Shown: positions 33,456 to 41,985, counted from the stretch's first letter. The stretch is DNA of 64,000 bases from Ruminococcus sp. YE71 (GCF_900119155.1 NZ_FPIR01000006.1:62001-126000); one strand, 5' to 3'. The notes: generated from the sequence alone by a model not told the origin. A program made the numbers and translations.

Positions 33456-34130
33456 ATGAAAAAGCTTAACAAACTTGCAGCAGCTGCTATCGCTGTTCTG
33501 ATGGCAGGCACTATGTTCGCTGTTTCGGCATTCGCTGAGATGTACGGTGACTACGATGTACAGGGTACTGTTGTAGTTGCTGAGGACGGCAGCAAGACTA
33601 TCGACGGTGTTGCACTCGACGAGTGGATCGCTGCTCACGAGGGTCAGTCCGTTTACTACATCGAGGACGAGGCTATCTACGACCTCGAGGGCAAGAAGGT
33701 TGCTGACGTTGCAGATTTCACCAGCAGCGAGAGCTTCAATTCCGAGACCAGCGCTACTGACTCCACCGAATCTACTGAGTCTACCGAGTCTACTGAATCT
33801 ACCGAGTCCACAGAGTCCACCGAGTCTACCGAGAGCCAGACCTCTTCCACTGAGTCTGCTGAGACTCCTACCACCTCTTCCGAGACTGCTTCCGTAGATC
33901 CTACCACCAGCACTACTTCCAGCACTGCGACCACTTCTACTACTTCGTCCACTGCTGCAACTACTTCCACCACCTCTTCCAAGGCTGCTACCGCTTCCAC
34001 TACTTCGTCCAAGGCTTCCACTACCAACAAGGATGCTAACCCGAAGACTGGTGCTGCTGTAGGTCTCGTAGGTGCTGTTGCACTGCTCGGCATCGGCGCT
34101 CTGACTGTTTCCAAGAAGTCCAGAGACTGA
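33456..34130 (+). CDS. Secreted Ser/Thr/Glu-repeat protein with NPKTG sorting end
   Basis: A 224-residue surface protein: signal peptide (residues 1-28, ending SAFA), a small N-terminal domain of about 60 residues containing ALDEWIAAHEGQSVYYIEDEAIYDL, a stalk of low complexity (about residues 90-195) built of seven to eight STE triplets and then Thr/Ser-rich runs, and a C-terminus with NPKTG, a hydrophobic helix and KKSRD. NPKTG is an LPXTG-like motif, so sortase attachment to the cell wall is likely; no sortase gene is here. The stalk is a candidate for glycosylation. Its codons are strongly biased, as in highly expressed genes. Folded leader described separately. Confidence 0.85.
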   Translation: MKKLNKLAAAAIAVLMAGTMFAVSAFAEMYGDYDVQGTVVVAEDGSKTIDGVALDEWIAAHEGQSVYYIEDEAIYDLEGKKVADVADFTSSESFNSETSATDSTESTESTESTESTESTESTESTESQTSSTESAETPTTSSETASVDPTTSTTSSTATTSTTSSTAATTSTTSSKAATASTTSSKASTTNKDANPKTGAAVGLVGAVALLGIGALTVSKKSRD

Positions 34131-34171
34131 TCCAAAAACTGAACTGAAACGGCTTTAACAGCCGCGAAAAA

Positions 34172-34206
34172 AATCCTCTCGTTTCTGACGAGAGGATTTC
34201 TTTTTT
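34172..34206. terminator. Bidirectional terminator between the surface-protein and xthA genes
   Basis: AATCCTCTCGT at 34172-34182 pairs perfectly with ACGAGAGGATT at 34188-34198; T runs on both strands (TCTTTTTT on plus, TTTTTTTCGCGG on minus). Confidence 0.9.
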
Positions 34207-34954
34207 ATTTCAGTATAAGCTCGATGGGACAGTGGTCGCTGCCGAGTACGTCGGTGAGTATCCGCGAATCCTCGACCCGCTCCATCAGCCGCTCGGACAC
34301 CACGAAATAGTCGATGCGCCAGCCCGCGTTGTTCTTTCGGGCGTTGAAGCGGTAGGACCACCAGGAATACACGCCCACCTGTTCGGGGTAGAGCCTGCGG
34401 TAGCTGTCGGCAAAACCCGCCGCCAGAAGCTCGGTCATCTTACCGCGCTCCTCGTCCGAAAAGCCCGCGTTGCCCACGTTGGACTTGGGATTTTTCAGGT
34501 CTATCTCGTTGTGCGCGACGTTCAGGTCGCCGCAGTAGATCACGGGCTTTTTGCTGTCCAGCTTCACGAGATACGCCCTCATCGCGTCCTCGAATTCAAG
34601 TCGGTAGCCGATGCGTTTCAGCTCGTTCTGAGCGTTGGGAACGTAGCAGCAAACGAAGTAAAAATCCTCATATTCACAGGTGATGACCCTGCCCTCGTCA
34701 GTGTGTTCACCCTCGATACCGTAGGCGACCGAAAGCGGCTCGGTCTTCGAGAACACCGCCGTACCCGAGTAGCCCTTCTTCACCGCCGAATGATAGTAAA
34801 TGTGGTAGCCATCGGGCGAAAAATCAGCCTGGTCGGGCTGCATCTTCGTCTCCTGAAGGCAGAAGATATCAGCGTCCGCCGCCGCGAAAAAGTCGCCGAA
34901 ACCCTTTTGCAGACAGGCGCGGAAGCCGTTTACGTTCCAAGAGATAAGTTTCAT
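34205..34954 (-). CDS. xthA: Exodeoxyribonuclease III
   Basis: A 249-residue AP endonuclease/3'-5' exonuclease of the XthA/ExoA family. Motifs: WNVNGFRACLQKG (residues 5-17), CLQETKMQ, GYSGTAVFSK, GDLNVAHNEIDLKNP, WSYRFNARKNNAGWRIDYF and the C-terminal GSDHCPI His. Repairs abasic sites. Its ATG overlaps the stop of the full-length (frame-restored) upstream DUF1648 gene as ATGA. Confidence 0.95.
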   Translation of the reverse strand: MKLISWNVNGFRACLQKGFGDFFAAADADIFCLQETKMQPDQADFSPDGYHIYYHSAVKKGYSGTAVFSKTEPLSVAYGIEGEHTDEGRVITCEYEDFYFVCCYVPNAQNELKRIGYRLEFEDAMRAYLVKLDSKKPVIYCGDLNVAHNEIDLKNPKSNVGNAGFSDEERGKMTELLAAGFADSYRRLYPEQVGVYSWWSYRFNARKNNAGWRIDYFVVSERLMERVEDSRILTDVLGSDHCPIELILK

Positions 34955-35089
34955 ATATTTTTATCCTCCTTAACAGGTCTGTGCCGCTGACGGGCATACA
35001 ACACCAGCGATATCACGCACAGCACCGCGAACAGACCCACCGAATAGTACTCTATCATGCCGACAGCGTCAAGACTCAGATTCCACCAG
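34951..35089 (-). other. Out-of-frame C-terminal segment of the DUF1648 gene
   Basis: In the minus-1 frame the sequence after the T run reads WWNLSLDAVGMIEYY and then a hydrophobic helix SVGLFAVLCVISLVLY with a basic end, stopping at TGA 34951-34953 that overlaps ATG of xthA. Open, membrane-like and coupled, hence almost certainly once or still part of the preceding gene. Confidence 0.75.
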
Positions 35090-35875
35090 AAAAAAAAACA
35101 GACCGCAAAGCAGTTTCAGCCTGTCGGCAAGCAGGACAAGCGCAGGCTTGTCCGCCTTGACCGCCCTCACCGAAACGATCTCCGATACCGCCACCGCCGC
35201 GACCGCCATCGCCTGCGGCACCAACAGCAGTCTCATGTCGAGATAAGCGTCAAAATTCCCGAAATACAGCTTGCGGTCTTTTAAGGACTCCATCGCCCAG
35301 CAGGCGATAAGCACCACGATACCCGACACGGTCAGCATCCACGCCGCAAGTCGGCTGACCCTGTGCATCGTGCCCGTGCGCTCCTTCTTTTCGGTTTTCA
35401 GCCTGTGCCTTCGGCAGGTCACGACCTGCACGATAATGCCGAGCACCACTATCAGAAACGGCACTTCCATACAGCCGACGACAAGCGCGGTATTCAGAGG
35501 CACTTGCAGAGCCACCGACCGCGACCAAAGCGTAAACACGGTACTCGATATGAACAAAACGACATCAAGGTTCAGCAACAGCTCCGAACGGAAAAGCAGC
35601 TCTCCCCTTTCGGTCAGCTTCAGCCCCGTATTCTTCTTTCTGACGAGACGGTCGGCAACAGCTATGCCCGCGATGAACAGCCCTCCGACAACGTGAGGAT
35701 AGAACCCGAATATCTTTGAATCGACCACATCAAACGCACCGCTGCCGTCGAAGTGTACGCCTATCTCATCGGGCAGCGAGCTCCACTTTATCAGAAAGAA
35801 CACAAGGCTCGCCGCAAGCATCAGCACGTCGGCTGAGAACAGTACGCGGTGCAACCATATCACCTTTTTGCTCAT
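35069..35875 (-). CDS. DUF1648-domain membrane protein, C-terminus shifted at a poly-T run
   Basis: The frame as it stands gives 268 residues: about six membrane helices, with the DUF1648 signature LPDEIGVHFDGSGAFD near residues 35-50. DUF1648 proteins resemble YhdB/SdpI, an immunity and signalling membrane family. The last codons pass through nine T (minus strand of 35090-35098) and end VESES. With eight T the frame would run on for 46 codons, adding another helix, and would end at the xthA start as ATGA (34951). So the true product is probably about 310 residues, and either slippage, mutation or a base error is in play. The start at 35875 is set by AAGGGG eight bases upstream. Confidence 0.8.
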   Translation of the reverse strand: MSKKVIWLHRVLFSADVLMLAASLVFFLIKWSSLPDEIGVHFDGSGAFDVVDSKIFGFYPHVVGGLFIAGIAVADRLVRKKNTGLKLTERGELLFRSELLLNLDVVLFISSTVFTLWSRSVALQVPLNTALVVGCMEVPFLIVVLGIIVQVVTCRRHRLKTEKKERTGTMHRVSRLAAWMLTVSGIVVLIACWAMESLKDRKLYFGNFDAYLDMRLLLVPQAMAVAAVAVSEIVSVRAVKADKPALVLLADRLKLLCGLFFFLVESES

Positions 35876-35929
35876 CATCATCACCCCTTATATCCTATTA
35901 TATCATATCCTCACGAGCCGTGTCAAGCA

Positions 35930-35964
35930 AACAAAAGACCGCCTGCCCGAAAGCAGACGGTCTT
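35930..35964 (-). terminator. Terminator of the GH130 gene
   Basis: AAGACCGCCTGC at 35935-35946 pairs with GCAGACGGTCTT at 35953-35964 (one mismatch), and the minus strand continues TTGTTTGC. Confidence 0.75.
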
Positions 35965-35996
35965 AATTCTTACCTGACTAAAAGAGTATCGGCTTA

Positions 35997-36995
35997 TCAA
36001 ACCGAGCTGTGGGATTTCACGTAGTCAACAACAGCATCAACAGTGGTGAACGCCAGCGATACGCAGGTGTCGGCACAGCCGTAATAGATAGCGATGCGTC
36101 CTGTATCCTTGTCGCAGAGGGTCGCGCAGGGGAATGTAACGTTCTGAACGTCGCCTACGCACTCATAGATCTCCTGCGGACTGAGCAGGTATTCAGCGCA
36201 TCTGTACTTGACCTTCCAGGGCTCGTTGATGTCGAGGATGCAGGCGGAGAAGCTGTAAACGAAGCCGTTGCAGCTCTCAAGCACGCCGTGATAGAAGCAG
36301 AGCCAGCCCTCAGAGGTCTCTATCGGGATAGGACCTGCGCCGATCTTCTTGGACTCCCAAGCCTTGAGGGGTCCCATAACGTGTCTGTGCTCGCCCCAGT
36401 ACTTCATGTCGGGAGACTGGGAGATGTACATATCGCCGAAAGGTGTGTGGCCGCTGTCGGAAGGACGGCTGAACATCACGAACTTATTGTCGATCTTTCT
36501 CGGGAAGAGCACGCCGTTTCTGTTGAAGGGCAGGAACGCGTTCTCACACTGATAGAAGGTCTTGAAATCGAAGGTGTAGCCAACGCCGATGGTGGGCTTC
36601 CAGCCGTAAGCGTTGCACCAGGTCACCCAGTATCTGTCCTCGATGAAGCATACTCTCGGGTCATAGCCGTAGCCCCACTGGTTTACTTCCTCGGTAGCCT
36701 TGTCAGCCTGCTCGAAAACGATGCGGTCGGGATTGATCTTCCAGTTTACGCCGTCCTCGGAGAAGCCTGCGTGAAGCTCCATGTTTCTTGCCTTGTCGTC
36801 AACTCTGAACACGCCTGCGAACTTGCCCTCGTAAGGAACTACCGCACTGTTGAAAATAGAGTTGGATGTGGGAAGAAGATTTCTCGGGATGATGGGGTTT
36901 GCATTATATCTCCAGATGACTTCTGTGCAGCCCTCGGGCTTGTCCTGCCAGGGCATATTGGGAATAGACTGACCGTTGATTATTTCTACGCTCAT
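35997..36995 (-). CDS. GH130 beta-1,4-mannooligosaccharide phosphorylase-like enzyme
   Basis: A 332-residue cytosolic five-bladed beta-propeller phosphorylase. [19 protein letters not shown] (residues 49-67), [22 protein letters not shown] near 110-130 (the catalytic Asp lies in this GYDPRV type region), and FYHGVL with HG near 240 fit the GH130 group 2 enzymes, for example the Ruminococcus albus mannooligosaccharide phosphorylase. It would release mannose 1-phosphate from beta-mannosides with phosphate. Monocistronic, with a promoter preceded by two LacI-type operators and a terminator after. Substrate length is inferred from the family. Confidence 0.9.
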   Translation of the reverse strand: MSVEIINGQSIPNMPWQDKPEGCTEVIWRYNANPIIPRNLLPTSNSIFNSAVVPYEGKFAGVFRVDDKARNMELHAGFSEDGVNWKINPDRIVFEQADKATEEVNQWGYGYDPRVCFIEDRYWVTWCNAYGWKPTIGVGYTFDFKTFYQCENAFLPFNRNGVLFPRKIDNKFVMFSRPSDSGHTPFGDMYISQSPDMKYWGEHRHVMGPLKAWESKKIGAGPIPIETSEGWLCFYHGVLESCNGFVYSFSACILDINEPWKVKYRCAEYLLSPQEIYECVGDVQNVTFPCATLCDKDTGRIAIYYGCADTCVSLAFTTVDAVVDYVKSHSSV

Positions 36996-37059
36996 AATTA
37001 ACTCCGCCTTTCATTTTAATATTCTCGTATCATTTACGGCTATTTCTTCCGTTGAATCT

Positions 37060-37088
37060 ATCTTACCACAAAATCAAAAATATTGCAA
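37060..37088 (-). promoter_or_regulatory. Promoter of the GH130 gene
   Basis: Minus-strand TTGCAA and TAAGAT with 17 bases between, about 65 bases upstream of the start. Confidence 0.65.
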
Positions 37089-37103
37089 CCCCCTCAAAAA
37101 TCA

Positions 37104-37136
37104 TGAAAACGTTTAATCCGAAAATGTAAACGTTAC
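37104..37136 (-). promoter_or_regulatory. Two LacI-type operators upstream of GH130
   Basis: TGAAAACGTTTA (37104-37115) and TGTAAACGTTAC (37125-37136) each have the AACGTT centre of LacI/CcpA-family sites. Centre-to-centre distance is 21 bases, two helical turns, directly upstream of the -35. No LacI-family gene is in the window. Confidence 0.6.
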
Positions 37137-37178
37137 CTTGTGCTTCTTAATAAAAATTTTACAAACTGCCGTTTTTGC

Positions 37179-37475
37179 GAGGGCTCTGCCCTCCCGCTCC
37201 CCCAGACCCCCTCCTAAAACTTTTGATATAGGGTGAACTTTGATTTGAAAGTCTCATTTGACCGCTTACGACGGAAGAGCGCATTCCCCAAACGCCAAAT
37301 GAGGCGTTCCGCTCTCACTAACGTCTTTTTGGCAAGGGGCAAACAATCTAAGAGAAGAACTCCAAACTCCCCGACCCGCACAATGCCAGAAAGAACAACT
37401 GCCCCTTGCCAAAAAGTATTTAAAGTTTTAGTGAGGGGTTCGCCTTAGCTATGCACGGCAAGGGGAAGACCCTTT
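37179..37475 (+). repeat. Dispersed nested-palindrome repeat, copy D
   Basis: 297 bp. Left hairpin GAGGGCTCTGCCCTC (37179-37193), arm CCTCCTAAAACTTTTGATA, a middle unlike B/C, then a perfect 17-bp inner inverted repeat: CTTTTTGGCAAGGGGCA (37325-37341) against TGCCCCTTGCCAAAAAG (37400-37416), the core between them, right arm TTTAAAGTTTTAGTGAGGGG, and module GCCTTAGCTATGCACGGC, which is the inverse of that in copies B and F. Its right end lies inside the 3' end of the ABC ATPase gene. Confidence 0.85.
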
Positions 37476-38918
37476 TCTTTCTTCGATACATCCTTTTTCC
37501 AATCTGACAATATGATCACAGCAGGAAAGAATAAACTCATTATCGTGAGTAACAACAATAATTGTCTTGCCTATTTCTTTCAGCTTTTTTAGCTGGTTTG
37601 AAACCTGTTTCATATGTGCAAGGTCAAGACCGCTGGTGGGTTCGTCAAAGATTATAACAAGCTTGCTTGATGCGATACCCGAAGCAATAGCAGTGCGCTG
37701 TTTCTGTCCGCCCGAAAGCGCCATGGGATGCGTATTGGCATACTCCAAAAGATCAAGCTGTGACAGTATCTCGTCGGCTCTCTGTATCTTCTGCTCGTCA
37801 GTCAGCGACTTGTCCGTCATACTCAGCATCACCTCGTCACGAACGCTCTCGGTGAAAAGCTGGTGGTTCACGTCCTGCATTATCATATAACAAGAATGCA
37901 GACGGTCTTTCGCTTTTAGCTTTTTGCCGTTCATTGTGAGAGTGCCTTTGCACCTGCGTTCAAGTCCGCAGATATTTCTTGCAAGGGTGCTTTTACCTGC
38001 GCCGTTGTGACCGATTATTGCAATGATACGATTTGCAGGCAATTCGAGCCGAGGAATATTGATACCGTGTTTGCCGTCCTTATAGGTAAAACGGAAATCC
38101 TCCAGTAACAGAACATCGCCTTGCAGGTCTACTTTTGAGTTTGAACAGTGTATTTCGGGAAGCGTCATCGGACGTATACCCATTTTTTGGGTATCGTCAG
38201 CAGTAAGGTTTTTTATCTCTTCGGCAATCAGTTCTTTTGCAATTCTGCCGTTTTCAAGTATCAGCATTCTGTCCGCCAGCTCACGCAGAAAATACAGCCG
38301 GTGCTCTGCAATAACGATTGTTTTTCCCTGCGACTTCCAATCTGTCAGCACAGTTTTCAGCTTCTCTATCGCCTCGCTGTCAAGATTAGATGACGGTTCG
38401 TCAAGTACGATGATATCAGGCGACAGAACATTGATGCCTGCACAGGCTATGATCTGCTTTTCTCCGCCCGAAAGCTCAAATATATTGCGGTCGAGCAGCT
38501 TTTCTATGTGCATGGAAGCTGCTGTTGCAGTTATCGCTTTTGATATTTCAGCAGGCTCACAGCACTGATTTTCAGCGGCAAATGCGATCTCGTCAGTGGT
38601 ATTCACATTGAAAAACTGCGAACGTGGATTCTGGAAAACACTTCCGACTTTTTTAGCAGTCTCAAATATTGGCGTATCGGGAACGCTCTTCCCGTCTATA
38701 AGCACTTCACCGCTTAGACTTCCATTGTAATAATGTGGAATAAGCCCATTGATAAGCCTTGTGATCGTTGTTTTTCCGCAGCCTGAGCCGCCTGTCAGAA
38801 CGACAAACTCGCCATTCTGTATCGTAAGGTCAAGACCGTTGATACTGCCTTGTTCGATCGCCCTGCCGTCGGCATCTGTCGAGCTGTATGCAAATGTTAC
38901 ATTCTTGAATTCTATCAT
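37449..38918 (-). CDS. Two-domain ECF-type ABC ATPase (EcfA/CbiO-like fusion)
   Basis: A 489-residue protein with two complete ATPase domains: Walker A GGSGCGKTT (near 43) and GHNGAGKST (near 305), signatures ELSGGEKQ and ALSGGQKQR, Walker B IIVLDEPSS and VIIFDEPTS. It is the energising subunit for the S and T components encoded upstream (MptA-type ECF system). The last eight or so residues (KGSSPCRA) and the stop are read from repeat copy D, so the natural C-terminus has been replaced. Codons are richer in A/T than in neighbours outside the block. It follows the T gene by nine bases. Confidence 0.9.
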   Translation of the reverse strand: MIEFKNVTFAYSSTDADGRAIEQGSINGLDLTIQNGEFVVLTGGSGCGKTTITRLINGLIPHYYNGSLSGEVLIDGKSVPDTPIFETAKKVGSVFQNPRSQFFNVNTTDEIAFAAENQCCEPAEISKAITATAASMHIEKLLDRNIFELSGGEKQIIACAGINVLSPDIIVLDEPSSNLDSEAIEKLKTVLTDWKSQGKTIVIAEHRLYFLRELADRMLILENGRIAKELIAEEIKNLTADDTQKMGIRPMTLPEIHCSNSKVDLQGDVLLLEDFRFTYKDGKHGINIPRLELPANRIIAIIGHNGAGKSTLARNICGLERRCKGTLTMNGKKLKAKDRLHSCYMIMQDVNHQLFTESVRDEVMLSMTDKSLTDEQKIQRADEILSQLDLLEYANTHPMALSGGQKQRTAIASGIASSKLVIIFDEPTSGLDLAHMKQVSNQLKKLKEIGKTIIVVTHDNEFILSCCDHIVRLEKGCIEERKGSSPCRA

Positions 38919-38927
38919 GTTCTCACC

Positions 38928-39649
38928 TTAAAATACGAAGAATAAAACGATCATAGCCAACGTGCCGAGCATCAGCACCCAGTCATAAAGTCTGATACTG
39001 ATCTGACATATATGCGTCCGTCTGCCGCCTGCACACAGTCCCTTTGTCAGAGATGCGGCGGAAAGTTCATCTGCAATGCGGACAGTTGACATCATGATCG
39101 GTACAAGCACATACTCGATATATGTAAATGGATTCTTCACGCTCTGCCCGATCTCACGCATTTTCATGGCATCGTGGACACTGCGGTATTCCTCGCTGAG
39201 TGTTGGAAAATAACGGAACATCACAGAAAACGGTATCGTGATAAAATACGGTACGTGCATCCTGTCCATTGCAGTCATAAACTCGCTGACAGAGGTTGAC
39301 CGTACTGTGTACCAGCCATCATATAGCCGGGAACAAACCTTGATATGATACCACATAATATCATCAGTATCAGATTAGGCGCTCCGCTGATATTTGGGAT
39401 CACACTGCCTTCACAAAATACAGAAAAAGCAATAAGTACGACATAAATAAGTGCGGATTTTATGTGCCTGACTGTCAGAAGAAGCACAAACGGAATTGCT
39501 GCACATATCACTCTAAGAATGTATTCCACGCCGACTGTTTTTCCGCCCACCATAATAAGACTTATCGCTATCAGCAGACAAAGTTTTGTTCTCGGATCAA
39601 GTTTCAGTACACTTTTGTCCGAAATTGATGAAAGTCCGAACTCCATCAA
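38928..39649 (-). pseudogene. ECF transporter T component, single-base frameshift
   Basis: Two overlapping frames together make one EcfT protein of about 240 residues. The first (39649-39275) holds LDPRTKLCLLIAISL and helices up to FVPGYMM; the second, read from about 39317 on, continues YTVRSTSVSEFMTAMDRMHVPYFITIPFSVMFRYFPTLSEEY, ending in the conserved charged segment and a last helix. Adding one G in the GG at about 39316 restores PGYMMGWYTVRSTSVSEF, the expected family sequence. As given the transmembrane subunit is broken, so the importer should not work unless the base is an assembly error or the frame slips. Stop of the S gene and start of T overlap. Confidence 0.85.
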
Positions 39650-40230
39650 GCCATACCTGCCTTACGAAAGTGCTTTTTGAGTACCTTTGCGCCAAGCAGA
39701 CCGCCGATCAGTCCCCCGATGATACACATAGCTATCATAGTGAAGAATACCCATGTCGGAGTATATCCCGACATTTTATCGACGTATTCCTGACCGTATC
39801 CGTCAGCGAGCGAATTGAGATATGATTCACGGAATCCGAAGAAGAAAGCAATGACCATACCGAGCAGCCATAGACTGAATGTCGAAGAACCGATCACGCA
39901 CGACTTGATGCTCTGATAATCACCGAGTTTCAGTACGATCTCTGTCAGCAGTCCTGCACCGATACAGAAGATAAAAATCGGATAAGGGTGTCCTGTAATG
40001 AACATGAGAATTGCAATGATTACACTTGTAATTGTGACCATTCCGAAATGATTTATCTTTGAAAAATACAGCATAAGCGGTATTCCTGCGAAAATCGGAA
40101 CAAGCAGCGGCATAAATACCATGAATATCGGGATAAATCCGATGCAAGCGACCGCAAATGTTATCGCAAAATACAGTGCGGTAAAAATACCCACCGTGAT
40201 AAGATCTTTGACCTCAAATTTCTTTTCCAT
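39646..40230 (-). CDS. ECF transporter S component, MptS/Trep_Strep type
   Basis: A 194-residue membrane protein with about five to six helices. Begins MEKKFEVKDLITVGIFTALYF and contains FMPLLVPIFAGIPLMLYFSKINHFGMVTI and GHPYPIFIFCIGAGLLTEI, the pattern of the Trep_Strep (MptaS) S-component family. Substrate unknown. Lies between the exporter pair and the T component; ATG and stop overlap the T gene by four bases. Uses more AT-rich codons than the flanking chromosome. Confidence 0.88.
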   Translation of the reverse strand: MEKKFEVKDLITVGIFTALYFAITFAVACIGFIPIFMVFMPLLVPIFAGIPLMLYFSKINHFGMVTITSVIIAILMFITGHPYPIFIFCIGAGLLTEIVLKLGDYQSIKSCVIGSSTFSLWLLGMVIAFFFGFRESYLNSLADGYGQEYVDKMSGYTPTWVFFTMIAMCIIGGLIGGLLGAKVLKKHFRKAGMA

Positions 40231-40248
40231 AAATATACTCCTTCAAAC

Positions 40249-41985
40249 TTAATTTTTCCAACCCGTGCTGACTGCACGTTTTGTGACCATGTTATGATAG
40301 ATGCCGCCCATATCCATAAGGCTCTGATGATCACCCGATTCTGCGATCTGTCCGTCCTTGATGACCATAATGTTATCGGCATGAGCGATTGTATTGAGCC
40401 TGTGTGCGATGACGAGCAAGGTCTTGCCCTTGCAAAGTTCTGAAATCGCCTGCTGTATGTAGCTTTCGTTGTCTGCATCAACACTTGCAGTCGCTTCATC
40501 GAGAATGACAATGGGCGAATCTTTCAGTATACACCTTGCAATAGAAAGCCGCTGTGCCTGACCGCCGGAAAGACTTGCGCCGCCCTCTCCGATGACTGTA
40601 TCAAAGCCGTCAGGCAGCTGCATAATGAAATCATAGCAGCGAGCTTTCTTTGCAGCTTCGATGACTTCTTCACAGCTTGCATCGGGTCTGCCGAGGGCAA
40701 TATTGTTGTAGACTGTATCCTGAAACAGATACACCCTCTGGAATACCATACTGATGTTATCCATAAGTGTTGCAAGCGGTATCTTTCGTATATCCGTACC
40801 GCGCAGAAATATCTCTCCGCTTTTCACGTCCCAGAAGCGTGTCAGCAGACTTGCAATTGTGGATTTGCCGCCGCCGGACGGTCCAACCAGAGCGGTCATC
40901 GTGCCTTTGCCTGATTTGAATGATATGTCTTTCAGCACGTCCTTTTCGCCGTAGGCAAATGTGACATTGCGGTATTCTATTTCGGGAGCATTGTTGTTTT
41001 TGAGCATTTCTGCTCCGTTGTCAGAAAGCTCCTTTTCAGCAAACAGTGATTCAATTCTGTCCATACAAGCGTTCATTACCGTCAGCCTTGCGATCTGTCC
41101 GTAGAATGACTTCATCGGTACAAACAGATCAAACAGAAACAGCAGCATACCGATATAGAAATTCAGCGGCATAGCTCCCGAAAAATACAGATATGAGGAT
41201 ACTGCAAGGACTATAACGGTTCCGAAAGTGTATATCAGGTTCACTCCTGTCTGCCACGGTGCATGGTCGAACTCAAAATCAAGATTGACTTTGCAGTTGC
41301 GCTCAAAGCTGTCGGTCAGCTCCTTTGATTTATCGCCCATGAGATTAAACGTCTTGATGATACCGATACCCTCTGTGAAGTCAAGCACAGACTCCGTCAG
41401 CTTTTCTGAAGCCTCCTGACGCTCGTCAGAGTGGTGAAGTGTACTTTTTTTCATGGCAAAACCGAGAGCGAGCATTCCCAATGTCACAATCAGGGAAATA
41501 AATCCTAAACGCCAGTCAAAGAAAAACATGAACAGCACCATGATCGCCTGTGAAAACAGGTAACTCATCATATCGGCTAATGTCATCATGCAGTTTTCCT
41601 CGATGAAGACCATATCCGTTGACAGCACCGAGCTTATCTTGCCGATGTTGCCTTCTGTGAAGTAACCCATAGGCAGACGGCGCAGATGCTCACCCAGTTT
41701 CATGCGCATATCCGCAAAAATCATGTAGCCTGATGCACTTTGCAGTCTGTCGGCGAAATACTGGAGCAATGCCTGCACAGCAACGCTTGCCACAAGTGCA
41801 GCAGCTATGTAAACACAATGCGTTTTTGTGACCGTTCCCTCTATGAATGCCGTAACAACGAAATATGCCAGCATAATTGGAACTTTCATCAGCATACCTT
41901 TCAGAAATGAAAGGAACATAGCACCGTATATTCTGCCTTTGTATTTTCCCGAAACACCAAGGATTCGTCCGATAAGTCCTATCAT
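40249..41985 (-). CDS. ABC exporter half-transporter, second of pair
   Basis: A 578-residue type IV ABC exporter: six membrane helices (about 20-300) followed by the ATPase with GPSGGGKST Walker A near 368, SLSGGQAQRLSIARCIL signature, IVILDEATASVD Walker B and AHRLNTI H-loop. Paired with the next gene upstream to make a heterodimer, coupled by ATGA. In clostridial genomes this TetR-ABC-ABC-EcfSTA layout recurs; whether the exporter and ECF parts share a substrate is not known. Confidence 0.92.
   Translation of the reverse strand: MIGLIGRILGVSGKYKGRIYGAMFLSFLKGMLMKVPIMLAYFVVTAFIEGTVTKTHCVYIAAALVASVAVQALLQYFADRLQSASGYMIFADMRMKLGEHLRRLPMGYFTEGNIGKISSVLSTDMVFIEENCMMTLADMMSYLFSQAIMVLFMFFFDWRLGFISLIVTLGMLALGFAMKKSTLHHSDERQEASEKLTESVLDFTEGIGIIKTFNLMGDKSKELTDSFERNCKVNLDFEFDHAPWQTGVNLIYTFGTVIVLAVSSYLYFSGAMPLNFYIGMLLFLFDLFVPMKSFYGQIARLTVMNACMDRIESLFAEKELSDNGAEMLKNNNAPEIEYRNVTFAYGEKDVLKDISFKSGKGTMTALVGPSGGGKSTIASLLTRFWDVKSGEIFLRGTDIRKIPLATLMDNISMVFQRVYLFQDTVYNNIALGRPDASCEEVIEAAKKARCYDFIMQLPDGFDTVIGEGGASLSGGQAQRLSIARCILKDSPIVILDEATASVDADNESYIQQAISELCKGKTLLVIAHRLNTIAHADNIMVIKDGQIAESGDHQSLMDMGGIYHNMVTKRAVSTGWKN

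Noticed and set aside
33756-33842. Short regular repeats that could suggest a CRISPR array
   Set aside because: The unit is 9 bases without spacers and lies in frame inside a secreted protein; it encodes Ser-Thr-Glu.
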